Source: Flavobacterium sp. (GTDB lineage Bacteria > Bacteroidota > Bacteroidia > Flavobacteriales > Flavobacteriaceae). From it: 64,000 bases of DNA. Each line of letters opens with the position of its first letter. Position 1 is the stretch's first letter. Under the pieces are notes generated by a model. The model was not told the origin of the DNA. It saw nothing but the letters and a program-made list of their open reading frames with translations, and did not search any database. The translations under genes and the position numbers were made by a program. Where the stretch lies: positions 681,001 to 745,000 of the forward strand of contig NZ_JBCNKR010000004.1 in NCBI RefSeq assembly GCF_039595935.1, read 5' to 3'. This document shows, one piece after another, positions 42,314-51,758 of this stretch.

Positions 42314-43093
42314 ATGATTAAAGAAGAGAAAAATATTGAACCAAAATCAAAGGATAAAAAACAGACTCCAATCATTATGATTAAGGATCTGCATAAAACT
42401 TTTGGTAAAGACAACGAAGTTTTAAAAGGTGTAAATCTAACCGTAAACAAAGGCGAAGATTTAGTGATTTTAGGCCGTTCTGGTTCAGGGAAATCGGTTA
42501 CGATAAAATGTATCGTGGGATTAATCGAACCGGACCAGGGCGAAATAAAAGTTTTTGACGAAAATGTATTGAATCTTTCAAAAGAAGAATTAAACAAAAT
42601 ACGCGTAAAAATTGGTTTCCTGTTTCAAAGTGCCGCCTTATACGATTCAATGTCAGTTCGCGAAAATCTGGCCTTTACACTTAAAGCCCATAGAAGAGAT
42701 TTAACTGCTGAAGAAGTTGAAAAAGAAGTTTTGGAAGCACTTGAAAATGTTGGTTTAAGCGATGCCGTTGATAAAATGCCATCTGAATTATCAGGCGGAA
42801 TGCGAAAGAGAATCGGCCTTGCCAGAACCTTGATTTTAAAACCTGAAATCATTTTATACGACGAGCCAACAACAGGTTTAGATACCATTACTTCAAGAGA
42901 AATCAGTGAATTGATTCTCGATATAAAACACAAACAAAAAACGTCGTCTATCATTATTACACATGATATGGCTTGTGCCAAAATGACGGCAGATAGAATA
43001 ATGGTTCTAAAAGACGGTGTAATTCATGCCGAAGGAACTTATGAAGAACTGGAAAAAGATGAAGACGAATGGGTACGCTCATTTTTTGAATAA
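42314..43093 (+). CDS. mlaF: MlaF-type ABC transporter ATP-binding protein
   Basis: 259 residues. Walker A 'GRSGSGKS' is at 54-61; a signature 'LSGGMRKR' and Walker B 'IILYDEPTTGLD' follow, then the switch histidine 'IIITHD'. 'GGMRKR' instead of 'GGQxxR' is characteristic of the Mla/MCE ATPases. The first 20 residues are a charged extension. It begins two bases after the permease gene. Confidence 0.93.
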   Translation: MIKEEKNIEPKSKDKKQTPIIMIKDLHKTFGKDNEVLKGVNLTVNKGEDLVILGRSGSGKSVTIKCIVGLIEPDQGEIKVFDENVLNLSKEELNKIRVKIGFLFQSAALYDSMSVRENLAFTLKAHRRDLTAEEVEKEVLEALENVGLSDAVDKMPSELSGGMRKRIGLARTLILKPEIILYDEPTTGLDTITSREISELILDIKHKQKTSSIIITHDMACAKMTADRIMVLKDGVIHAEGTYEELEKDEDEWVRSFFE

Positions 43094-43115
43094 AGCAAAA
43101 TAAATAGTAGAAATC

Positions 43116-43922
43116 ATGGAGAAGCAATCTGGATATACTTGGAAATTAGGAATGTTTGTAGCAGGGGGACTGTTACTTTTTATAATGGCCATTTATTTTA
43201 TTGGAAAACAAAAAAATTTATTTGGTTCAACATTTCACATCACATCAAAATTTAAAACGGTAAGCGGTTTAGAAGTTGGAAACAACGTTCGTTTCTCGGG
43301 CATAAATATCGGAACTGTTGAGGAAATCAGGCTAATTAATGATTCATCAGTTGTTGTGGCGATGGTCATAAAAGATGAAGTTCGCGAATTTATAAAAACA
43401 GATGCCCGCGCCAGCATTGGATCAGACGGATTAATGGGCGACAAAGTGCTTACGATTACTCCAGGCGTAAAATCGACAAAAGTCGTAGAAAACAACGGAG
43501 CTATTGCCTCTATTAACGGAATCGAAATGAACGATATTATGAAAAGCGTTAAAAAGAGCGTTGACAACATAGGCGTTATTTCTGATGAGCTGGCCATTTT
43601 CAGCCACAGTATGAATAACGGAAACGGGGCTCTTGCAAGATTAGTCCGCGATGATAAAATGGCCAACAGCGTTTCTAATACCCTTTCAAATCTGGAAACC
43701 GGAACAAAAGGTTTCAGCGAAAACATGGAAGCCGCAAAAAGCAATTTCCTTTTTAGAGGATATTTCAAGAAAAAAGAAAAGGAGAAAGAGAAAAAACAGG
43801 AAGAAATAAAAGAGAAAAAAGAAGAAAAGGAAAAAGCGGCTAAAGAAGAGAAAGAAAAACAAGAAAAAGCCAAAGAAGAAAAGAAGCAGGAAGAAACTAA
43901 AAAAGAGCCTGAAAAAAAATAA
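43116..43922 (+). CDS. mlaD: MCE family protein (MlaD-like)
   Basis: 268 residues: one N-terminal TM helix (about 12-29), an MCE domain (about 40-117, 'FKTVSGLEVGNNVRFSGINIGTVEEI', 'IGSDGLMGDKVLTITPG'), a helical stretch, and a tail from about residue 217 built almost only of Lys, Glu and Gln. The hexameric MCE ring carries lipids in the periplasm between the permease and its partners. The long charged tail is not part of E. coli MlaD and could bind the envelope or partner proteins. Confidence 0.9.
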   Translation: MEKQSGYTWKLGMFVAGGLLLFIMAIYFIGKQKNLFGSTFHITSKFKTVSGLEVGNNVRFSGINIGTVEEIRLINDSSVVVAMVIKDEVREFIKTDARASIGSDGLMGDKVLTITPGVKSTKVVENNGAIASINGIEMNDIMKSVKKSVDNIGVISDELAIFSHSMNNGNGALARLVRDDKMANSVSNTLSNLETGTKGFSENMEAAKSNFLFRGYFKKKEKEKEKKQEEIKEKKEEKEKAAKEEKEKQEKAKEEKKQEETKKEPEKK

Positions 43923-43940
43923 ACATAAAATTTCAACGCC

Positions 43941-46760
43941 ATGAAAGCCTCATTTAAAGATATAAGCCTTAAAATCCTGAAATGGACAGGAATAGTAATA
44001 GCAGGAATTCTGCTTTTACTTTTTTTACTTCCTATTATGTTTCCGGGTAAAATTGCTTCGGAAGTTAAGAAAATCGCAAACGAACGTTTAGACACCAAAT
44101 TAGATTTTTCTAAGTCTAAACTTTCGTTTTTTACTCATTTTCCGTCGCTTACCGTTTCGCTTGATGACATGTCAGTGACAGGTTCTGCACCGTTTAGAAA
44201 TGATACTTTATTAAAAGCAGATCAGGTTGCCTTTGGAATAAACCTGAAAAGACTTCTTTTTGACAGTGAAGTAAAAATCAATAAATTGTATGTTTCTAAT
44301 GCCTTAATAAATGTAATGGTAAATGAAAAAGGACAAGCCAATTACAATATTTATGTAGCACCCGAAGATCGAAAAAATGAAAAAGAAGATCCAAATGCTC
44401 CCGAAGAAGGAACAGCCATAAAACTGGAACGAATTGATCTCGAAAACTGTCATGTAAAATACAACGATCGTTCGGCAAAAGTTCTGGTCGACGCCAAAGG
44501 TTTTAATTACATAGGAAAAGGAAATCTAAGCGATGATATCTTTGATCTGAATACCGATGCTAAAATTGATACGCTGGATTTTTATTATAACAGAACAGCC
44601 TATTTGAGAAAAAAAGCCGTTAGAGCCGATTTAATTACCCGAATTAATACGCATGCGCTTTCGTTTATTCTTCAAAAAAACGAATTAAAAATCAACGAAT
44701 TACCACTAAAATTTACCGGTTTATTTACCATTTTAAGAGACGGTTACAAAATCAATATCAAAGCTGCTTCAGAAAATACAACCGTTAAAGATCTGCTTTC
44801 TGTAATGCCGCCGGAATATTTAACCTGGCTGGATAAAACAGAAATTTCCGGTCGAAGTGATCTTGTAGTTTCTTTTAAAGGCGATTATAATGTTCCCAAA
44901 AAACAAAAACCAAATTTAGCATTCAATTTAAAAGTTAAGGATGGTGCGGTAAATTATCAGGGTGCACCTGTTCCGTTAAACGATTTTCAAATGGATTTGA
45001 ATGCAATTCTTCCTTCGCTGGATCAGGAACAATTATTGGTAAACCTAAGAACCTTACGATTTAAAGTAGGTGAAAAAGATTATTTCAATGCATATCTGCA
45101 CAGCAAAGGTTTGAGTGAAATGAACATTAATGCCAGCGTAAAAGGTGCCCTTGACCTTGCCGTTGTTGATGCTGCACTTGGCTTGAATACTATTGATTTA
45201 AAAGGAATTTTAAAAACCAATATTCAGGCACGCGGGCTTTTCAGCACTTCAAAAAAATTATTTCCTAAAACAATTGGCGGTATTTCGCTTAGAAACGGAT
45301 GGCTGAAAACAGACTCCTACCCTAACCCAATTACAGATATTACGTTTATTGCCAATGTTTTAAACAAAGCCGGAACGTATGAAGATTTAATTGTGGCCGT
45401 TGCGCCCGCTTCGTTTGTTTTTGAAGGAAACCCGATGTATGTAAATGCTACATTATCAGATTTTAATGATTTGGCTTATAATGCAAAAATCAAAGGCGAA
45501 TTGAATGTTGGCCGAATCTATCAGGTATTTTCTCAAAAAGGTGTTGATATAACCGGCTACGCCAAAGCTGATTTATCCCTTAAAGGAAAACAAAGCTACG
45601 CCACAACCGGACAATATGATAAACTGGATAATCGCGGCACAATTCTCCTAAAGAATATCAAGGCAACGTCAGAATTATTTCCAAAAGCTTTTTTCATTAA
45701 ACAAGGAAATTTCCGTTTTCAAAATGAAAAAATGTGGTTTGAGAAATTCAATGCTTCTTACGGAAAATCAGATTTTGATATTAACGGATATCTTTTAAAC
45801 ACCATTAATTACTTTTTGGAATCTCACGGAACGTTAAGCGGAAACTTCAACTTAAAATCTAAACTCATTAATGTTGATGAATTTATGGCGCTCGAAAAAG
45901 GCGAAAATAAAGACCGAAAACTCGAAGTTGATTATGCCAAAGAAGATCATCCAAAAATGAGCGGCGTAGTTATGGTGCCAGGAAATTTGAATGTTTCGCT
46001 TATCGCAAATGCTGATAAAGTCGAATATAACGGATTGAGCTTAAATAAACTTAACGGAAAAGTGGGAATCTCAAAAGGCGGTTTTTATTTAGAAAATACA
46101 ACATTTAATATTATTGATTGTATTCTTGGAGTCAATGCTGGATACAAAGACGAAACACCAACTTCTGCCCATTTTGATGCTCATTTTACAGCCAAAGATT
46201 TTAGCGTACAACGCGCTTACAAAGAAATTCCGATGTTTCATGATATGGTTACGGCTGCCGAAAAAGCACAGGGAATTATTTCTGTCGACTATAAAATAAA
46301 AGGTGATTTAAACGGAAATATGGGACCAATTTATGAATCACTCGAAGGAGGCGGAACAATTAATCTGCGCGATGTAAAAATTAAAGGTTTGAAATTATTT
46401 GAAAGCGTAGGTTCTCAAACCGGACAAAAAAGTTTAGACGATCCTAAAATGGAAGGAATTGAAATTAAATCAACTATTGATAATAATCTGATTTCTATTG
46501 AGCCTTTTACATTTAGCGTTGCCAGTTTTAAACCAACAATCAAAGGAACCACAAGTTTTGACGGACTTCTCGATTTAAGAATGCGTTTAGGACTTCCTCC
46601 AGGCGGAATTATTGGTTTCCCGATTGTAATTACCGGAACACACGAAGATCCAAAAATTAAAATTTTCAGTAAAACAGGTCAAAAAATTATTGGAGCTGTT
46701 TATGATGAAAAGAATAATAAAGTGATAAAAAAAGAAAAAGCAAGTAAGAAAAAATCTTAA
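43941..46760 (+). CDS. AsmA family protein
   Basis: 939 residues: a short cytosolic start, one TM helix (about 14-33, 'WTGIVIAGILLLLFLLPIMF'), then a long periplasmic beta-groove region typical of AsmA/TamB-like proteins ('ANERLDTKLDFSKSKLSFFTHFPSLTVSLDD' near the start; 'DGLLDLRMRLGLPPGGIIGFPIVITGTHEDPKIKIF' near the end). AsmA-like proteins bridge the membranes to pass phospholipids. It starts 18 bases after the MCE gene, so the operon may code for both a pump and a bridge. Confidence 0.9.
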   Translation: MKASFKDISLKILKWTGIVIAGILLLLFLLPIMFPGKIASEVKKIANERLDTKLDFSKSKLSFFTHFPSLTVSLDDMSVTGSAPFRNDTLLKADQVAFGINLKRLLFDSEVKINKLYVSNALINVMVNEKGQANYNIYVAPEDRKNEKEDPNAPEEGTAIKLERIDLENCHVKYNDRSAKVLVDAKGFNYIGKGNLSDDIFDLNTDAKIDTLDFYYNRTAYLRKKAVRADLITRINTHALSFILQKNELKINELPLKFTGLFTILRDGYKINIKAASENTTVKDLLSVMPPEYLTWLDKTEISGRSDLVVSFKGDYNVPKKQKPNLAFNLKVKDGAVNYQGAPVPLNDFQMDLNAILPSLDQEQLLVNLRTLRFKVGEKDYFNAYLHSKGLSEMNINASVKGALDLAVVDAALGLNTIDLKGILKTNIQARGLFSTSKKLFPKTIGGISLRNGWLKTDSYPNPITDITFIANVLNKAGTYEDLIVAVAPASFVFEGNPMYVNATLSDFNDLAYNAKIKGELNVGRIYQVFSQKGVDITGYAKADLSLKGKQSYATTGQYDKLDNRGTILLKNIKATSELFPKAFFIKQGNFRFQNEKMWFEKFNASYGKSDFDINGYLLNTINYFLESHGTLSGNFNLKSKLINVDEFMALEKGENKDRKLEVDYAKEDHPKMSGVVMVPGNLNVSLIANADKVEYNGLSLNKLNGKVGISKGGFYLENTTFNIIDCILGVNAGYKDETPTSAHFDAHFTAKDFSVQRAYKEIPMFHDMVTAAEKAQGIISVDYKIKGDLNGNMGPIYESLEGGGTINLRDVKIKGLKLFESVGSQTGQKSLDDPKMEGIEIKSTIDNNLISIEPFTFSVASFKPTIKGTTSFDGLLDLRMRLGLPPGGIIGFPIVITGTHEDPKIKIFSKTGQKIIGAVYDEKNNKVIKKEKASKKKS

Positions 46761-46770
46761 TATAAGTACA

Positions 46771-47262
46771 ATGAAAAAGAAGAAACAAAATGGCCCAAGT
46801 GCTTTTGAAAAATTTGCTTCAAAAGTTTCAAAAGCTGCCGGAAGCACTGCTGCTTTCATCGGCGCTTTTACAATTGTGCTGGTGTGGGCAGTTTCAGGAC
46901 CTTTTTTTGATTATTCTGAAACATGGCAGCTGGTTATCAATACCGGAACGACAATTATTACCTTTTTAATGGTTTTCTTAATTCAGAAAGCACAAAATAA
47001 AGATTCACTTGCCATTCAGCTAAAATTAAATGAATTAGTAGCTTCTAATGAACGCTCGAGTAATAGTTTGGTCGATATCGAAAACATGACCGAGGAAGAA
47101 ATGGTTATCATTCAAAAATATTACCATCGTTTAGCTGAACTCGCCAAAAAAGACGAAGGCATAAGAACATCGCACTCTATTGCCGAAGCACATTCGCAGC
47201 ACGAGTACAAAGATAAAAACCGAAGCAAAAATCACGCAGCCCGTAACACTACTAAAAAATGA
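46771..47262 (+). CDS. Low-affinity iron permease family protein
   Basis: 163 residues with two TM helices (about 25-43 and 55-73). 'FEKFASKVSKAAGSTAAFIGAFTIVLVWAVSGPFF', 'SETWQLVINTGTTIITFLMVFLIQKAQNKDSLAIQLKLNELV' (landmarks) match the Fe_perm family, named after yeast Fet4 but mostly two-TM small proteins in bacteria, where iron transport is unproven. A His/Lys-rich tail follows. It begins ten bases after the AsmA gene. Confidence 0.85.
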   Translation: MKKKKQNGPSAFEKFASKVSKAAGSTAAFIGAFTIVLVWAVSGPFFDYSETWQLVINTGTTIITFLMVFLIQKAQNKDSLAIQLKLNELVASNERSSNSLVDIENMTEEEMVIIQKYYHRLAELAKKDEGIRTSHSIAEAHSQHEYKDKNRSKNHAARNTTKK

Positions 47263-48458
47263 AATTACGCTCTACAGAAACTTTTTGGCCTCTAATAAGC
47301 GCCATGAATACCAGTTATCCTTCTATAGATTCAGATATTAATACCGAAATCTTAATTATTGGCGGAGGAATAACAGGCGCTTTAATGGCCTATAAATTAA
47401 TTACCGCAGGAAAAAAAATAGTATTAGTTGACCGTCGCGACATAGCCAACGGAAGTACAGCCGCAAGTACCGCTTTACTTCAATATGAAATTGATGTTCC
47501 GCTGCATCAGCTTATAAAACTTAGAGGCGAAAAATGTGCTGTTGACAGTTACAGAAATGGTAAAAAAGCAATTTTTGATCTTCGCAATATTATTGATACG
47601 GTAGAAAGTGACTGCGGTTTTGAATTCAAAAAAAGCATTTATTTTACTTCATACAAAAAAGACATTCCGTTTTTAAAAAACGAATTCAAAGCCCGTAAAC
47701 AATATGATTTTGATGTAACCTGGCTTAATAAATTTGATCTGGAAAAAATGGGGCTAAATGGTCTTGCAGCCATAGAATCTAAAACAGCTGCCGTTATGGA
47801 TCCGTTTAGACTGGCAAGTGATTTATTGTATTACTGTTATCAAAACGGAATGAAAGTTTTTGACCGCACCAATATTACTTCTGTTCAAAAGCAAAAAGGA
47901 AAATGTATTGCGCATACCGAAAATGGTTTTAACATAACAGCCGATCATGTAATACGCTGCAGCGGTTACGAAAGCACTGAAACAGTCGAAGAAAAAATTG
48001 TCGATTTAAAAAGCACATATGCTCTGGCTTCTGAAGCTGTGCCTGAAATTCCCACAATACTAAAAAATGCCGTAATCTGGGATACCTCTTCGCCTTACTA
48101 TTATTATCGCGCTACTTCAGACAATCGAATTATTATGGGCGGAGGCGACGAAGAATTTAGAGACACCAATAAACGCGACAAATTAATTCCTAAAAAAGAA
48201 GCATCATTAATGAGACAGTTTAAAAGACGATTCCCGAACGTGACTTTTAAACTGGATTATTCCTGGGCCGGAACTTTTGGCGAAACCAAAGACGGACTTC
48301 CTTATTTTGGAAAACCGGACCCGAATAAAAATGAACATTATGTTTTAGGTTTCGGCGGTAACGGAATTACCTTCAGCGTTATGGCTATGAATTCCATCGT
48401 TGATTCTATCAAAAATAAAAACAATCCGGATTTGGAGTATTATAGGTTTGGGCGTTGA
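47259..48458 (+). CDS. FAD-dependent oxidoreductase (DAO family)
   Basis: 399 residues. The FAD-binding motif 'ILIIGGGITGALMAYKL' is near 31-47 and 'ANGSTAASTALLQYEIDVPL' is the usual second contact. The end 'WAGTFGETKDGLPYFGKPD..YVLGFGGNGITFSVMAMN' fits D-amino-acid-oxidase/glycine-oxidase-like enzymes. The substrate is unknown. It overlaps the preceding stop by four bases (ATGA) and is the last gene of the operon. Confidence 0.88.
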   Translation: MKLRSTETFWPLISAMNTSYPSIDSDINTEILIIGGGITGALMAYKLITAGKKIVLVDRRDIANGSTAASTALLQYEIDVPLHQLIKLRGEKCAVDSYRNGKKAIFDLRNIIDTVESDCGFEFKKSIYFTSYKKDIPFLKNEFKARKQYDFDVTWLNKFDLEKMGLNGLAAIESKTAAVMDPFRLASDLLYYCYQNGMKVFDRTNITSVQKQKGKCIAHTENGFNITADHVIRCSGYESTETVEEKIVDLKSTYALASEAVPEIPTILKNAVIWDTSSPYYYYRATSDNRIIMGGGDEEFRDTNKRDKLIPKKEASLMRQFKRRFPNVTFKLDYSWAGTFGETKDGLPYFGKPDPNKNEHYVLGFGGNGITFSVMAMNSIVDSIKNKNNPDLEYYRFGR

Positions 48459-48543
48459 AAAAGATACTAAGATGCTAAGGTTCTAAGCTGCTAAGAAAAA
48501 ACTTTGAATCTTAGCATCTCAGAACCTCAAAAACTCAGAAACT
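48459..48543. repeat. Imperfect inverted repeat of CTAAG/CTTAG words
   Basis: GATACTAAGATGCTAAGG on the left and CTTAGCATCTCAGAACCTC on the right can fold on each other between convergent genes. It may serve as a terminator in both directions. Confidence 0.6.
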
Positions 48544-49491
48544 TTAAACAACCAACTCCATCTGAATATTACAACGCTTATAAGGCGTTTCCAAACCAAA
48601 AACTTTTTCAAAACCTAGTTTGTAGTATAAATTTATGGCCGGTTTTAAGATCGTATTGCTTTCCAGATAAATCTTTTTTGCTCCTAAATCTTTTGCTTTT
48701 TCAACTATTGCCTGGCCCAACAACCAGCCAATGTTTTTTCCTTGTGCTTTTGGTGAAACGGCCATTTTTGCCATTTCAAAATCATAATCGTGAACATTTG
48801 TTTTTATGAGTGCGCAAACACCTACAGGCTCATTATCGTATAAAGCCACCAAAATTTTTCCACCTTTGTTCAAAATATATTCATCCGGATTATCGAGAGC
48901 TTTATAGTCTGCTTCTTCCATTTCAAAATAAGTCGAAATCCATTCTACATTTAGCGCTCTAAAAGCTTCCTGATATTCAGGTTTGTATTCTACAATTTTG
49001 ACGTCTTTACTCTCGCGGATTTTTTTCTGATCGCTTACTCTTTTAAACATCGATTTTTGCTCTAATAAAAATTCCCATTCTTCAAGAGCAGCCCAAAGAT
49101 TGTGTTTAGATTCAGAAATTAAGGTATCCATCGCTACTTCAATATCTCTCAATTGTTGTTTGATTTTCTGAGAAAGTAAAAGCCCTTTTTCAGTTAAAAC
49201 AACATTGTTTTTTCGTTTATCATCCGTTTTACTTTCCTGAACAATCCCTGCAGTAATCATCTCCTGAATAATTTTACTCACAGATGGCTGTGAATGTCCA
49301 ATTTCATTAGCTATTTCGGTAATAGTCAGTTCGCGGTCTTCAGTAAGCGTATAAAAAACCGGAAACCATTTCGGAACAAAATCTACACCATACAACTCAT
49401 AAATTTTAGCAGCATCATCAGTAATTACTGCCGTCATTAATCGCAAACGGCTCCCCAAAGCCGATTTTCCAACTTTATTAAAAAATTCCAT
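48544..49491 (-). CDS. MarR-type regulator fused to a GNAT acetyltransferase
   Basis: 315 residues. Residues about 1-145 are a MarR winged helix ('LTITEIANEIGHSQPSVSKIIQEM', 'KRKNNVVLTEKGLLLSQKI'). Residues about 160-315 are a GNAT domain ('GKILVALYDNEPVGVCALIK', 'MAVSPKAQGKNIGWLLGQAIVEKA' with the acetyl-CoA loop, 'YYKLGFEKVFG'). Such fusions are known in Bacteroidota. It could acetylate a small molecule that it also senses, but that is inference. Confidence 0.92.
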   Translation of the reverse strand: MEFFNKVGKSALGSRLRLMTAVITDDAAKIYELYGVDFVPKWFPVFYTLTEDRELTITEIANEIGHSQPSVSKIIQEMITAGIVQESKTDDKRKNNVVLTEKGLLLSQKIKQQLRDIEVAMDTLISESKHNLWAALEEWEFLLEQKSMFKRVSDQKKIRESKDVKIVEYKPEYQEAFRALNVEWISTYFEMEEADYKALDNPDEYILNKGGKILVALYDNEPVGVCALIKTNVHDYDFEMAKMAVSPKAQGKNIGWLLGQAIVEKAKDLGAKKIYLESNTILKPAINLYYKLGFEKVFGLETPYKRCNIQMELVV

Positions 49492-50070
49492 ATTATAATT
49501 AATTATATAACTAGTTATACAAATGTATAAAAAAAAACTTTTTTGGCAAAAGATTTTTTTAGCGACAAAGGTTCAAAGTAACAAAGCGACAAAGAGTTTA
49601 AACTTTGTGACTCTGTTTCTTTGAACCTTTGTCTCTTTTCAAAAAAAACTAAGATCCCAAGTATGGAGCCTCTAAAACTTTTAGAACCTCAGCAACTCAA
49701 GATCTTAGCACTTTAAAAAACTAAGACTCTAAATCCTAAAAACCAAGAAATTATCTTAGTTTCTTAGTAACTTAGAATCTCAGTACTGTATATATTTTTT
49801 TTAGGTTCAGAGATACAAAGCTGCAGAGGTTCAAAGGTTTATTCTTTGTTTCTTTATCCTGAATTTAAGTTTCTAAACTTAAACCTCTGCGACTTTGTAC
49901 TGTATATATAATGCTGTAATAGCTAACGATTATCTTTTTTTAAAGGGACAGAGATTCAAAGTTGCAAGGGTTCAAAGGTTTTATTCCCAAAGCTTTAAGT
50001 TTTATATCTTTCCCGTAAAATCTTTGTTCCTTTGTCACTTTGTCACTTTGTCCATTTCAGCCTTTGAACC
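49492..50070. repeat. Dense field of diverged word repeats
   Basis: No gene. The region is built of degenerate repeats of two vocabularies: GGTTCAAAG / ACAAAG / CTTTGAACC and CTTAG / AACTCAG / CTAAGA. ACTGTATATAT occurs twice (about 49785 and 49899). Both orientations are present, so long hairpins are possible. It should also contain the promoter of the MarR-GNAT gene at its left end. Confidence 0.65.
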
Positions 50071-51093
50071 TTACGCCGTTATAGCCATCGGATTCAAATT
50101 AAATTTATATTCTTTCGGACTACAGTTAAATTTTTGTTTGAAGATTTTAGAAAAATAACTTCTGCTTGTAAAACCAATGCAGTACACGATTTCTGAAATA
50201 TTCAAATCAGAAGTTCTGATCAAAATTTCGGCTTTTAAAACACGCATATGTGTAATATAATCATTTACAGTTCGGTTGTGAATCATTTTAAAACCTTCCT
50301 GAAGTTTATTTGGAGAAAGCCCGGATTTTTTGCTTAGAGATTTTATTGTAAAAGCTTCTTCCGGATTTGCTTTTATGGTTTCAGAAAGTTCTTTTATTTC
50401 TTCCATTTCTCTTAAACTCAAACAATTTGTTTCTTTTGTAAAGGCATTCAAATCATCTGTATGCTGCTGAATTTCCATAGCAAGAATGATTCTCAAAATT
50501 CCTTCTTTTAGCAAATTTCTAACCACTCCGGTTTGTGTAATGGCATTTAATTGTTCTATTTTTTCACCTATTTTTAAATTATAAGAACCGGCATAAAAGA
50601 ATTCTTCCTTTAAGTTTTCCTGAAAAAAAGTTTCGCGAACCATTTGGCTTAAAGAGTTTGCCTGACCTGGCTGCGATTGAGTGCCTACAATTATTAAAGT
50701 AAATTTTGTTTTTTTATCTTTTTCAAAATACAATACATTGTCTTTATTTAATTTTGAAGTGGCAACTGCAGTTTGAAAAGTTTTTAATTTATGTTCTTCA
50801 CCATTAATGCCAAAACTATGCGAAAGATTACCTTTAGAACAATAAGCAAAATATATTGGTGATGCTTTTTCGCTGATAACGTTCATTTTTACATCTGCCG
50901 AAAAAGTCATATCAAACTGAACATAAGAAATATCATCACTAAAAGAGGCTCCGCTGATAAATCCTTTTACAAAATTATTATTTACTTCAAGTTTATATTC
51001 ATCAACATCAAAAGTTACTTTTCCTCCTAAGTTTGTGTTTAATTCTTCAAATATGTTTTGAATTTTCTCTGTATGTATAGTAACTATTTTCAT
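50071..51093 (-). CDS. AraC family transcriptional regulator
   Basis: 340 residues. A long N-terminal sensory part (about 1-220) includes 'SPIYFAYCSKGNLSHSFGINGEEHKL'. The C-terminal AraC domain reads 'TIKSLSKKSGLSPNKLQEGFKMIHNRTVNDYITHMRVLKAEILI' and 'DLNISEIVYCIGFTSRSYFSKIFKQKFNCSPKEYK' (landmarks). It belongs to the YesN/PchR-like kind of regulators. It is transcribed alone and its target is not evident. Confidence 0.93.
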   Translation of the reverse strand: MKIVTIHTEKIQNIFEELNTNLGGKVTFDVDEYKLEVNNNFVKGFISGASFSDDISYVQFDMTFSADVKMNVISEKASPIYFAYCSKGNLSHSFGINGEEHKLKTFQTAVATSKLNKDNVLYFEKDKKTKFTLIIVGTQSQPGQANSLSQMVRETFFQENLKEEFFYAGSYNLKIGEKIEQLNAITQTGVVRNLLKEGILRIILAMEIQQHTDDLNAFTKETNCLSLREMEEIKELSETIKANPEEAFTIKSLSKKSGLSPNKLQEGFKMIHNRTVNDYITHMRVLKAEILIRTSDLNISEIVYCIGFTSRSYFSKIFKQKFNCSPKEYKFNLNPMAITA

Positions 51094-51275
51094 TTTTTTT
51101 GATTTTAATTCAGTAATTTTAAAGTAGGATTCTTAACCGCATTATTACGTTTAAAAAGCATTTTCAAAGTTCGTTCAATCGCCAGCCAAAAATGTTATAT
51201 AATTTCTCACAATTGTTTTATAATTACTTATCTATGATAATTGTAACTCAAATAAAATATTTCTTAATTCAATAA

Positions 51276-51758
51276 ATGAAAAGCTATTCGTTTTCTCCTA
51301 TAAGTTCAGAAGATTCTAAAATATTGATTTTAGGCACAATGCCCGGTACTAAATCATTAGAACTGAATCAATATTACGGACACAGCCAAAATAATTTCTG
51401 GAAGTTTTTATTTGCTATTTTTAATGAAGATTTCTCAGCAGATTATGAAAATAAAAAAGCCCTTTTACTTAAAAATCAAATTGCACTTTGGGATGTTCTG
51501 CAATATTGTGACCGGGTTGGAAGTTTAGACAGTGCTATTAAAAATGAAATCGCCAATGATTTTGAAACATTTCTAAAACAACATCCAAAAATAAATACCA
51601 TATTATTTAACGGACAAAAAGCGGCGGCTTTCTTTAAAAAATATGTTCATATAAAAAAAGACTATACACTTATTACACTTCCATCGACAAGTCCGGCAAA
51701 TGCTGGTAAAACTTTTCAGTCAAAATTAGATGAATGGAAAATTATCAGCTCATTGTGA
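51276..51758 (+). CDS. DNA-deoxyinosine glycosylase (uracil-DNA glycosylase superfamily, family 6-like)
   Basis: 160 residues. The catalytic-loop motif 'ILILGTMPGTKSLELNQYYGHSQNNFWKFL' (landmark; 'GTMPG' then 'YYGHSQNNFW') is diagnostic of the hypoxanthine-DNA glycosylase group, and 'TLITLPSTSPANAG' is the second loop. It removes deaminated bases such as hypoxanthine from DNA. It is complete and lies alone. Confidence 0.9.
   Translation: MKSYSFSPISSEDSKILILGTMPGTKSLELNQYYGHSQNNFWKFLFAIFNEDFSADYENKKALLLKNQIALWDVLQYCDRVGSLDSAIKNEIANDFETFLKQHPKINTILFNGQKAAAFFKKYVHIKKDYTLITLPSTSPANAGKTFQSKLDEWKIISSL

Noticed and set aside
43235..44098. 287-codon open frame on the minus strand across the MCE and AsmA gene starts
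   Set aside because: It arises from the Lys/Glu-rich tail read backwards (Ser/Phe-rich) and runs against a well supported operon.
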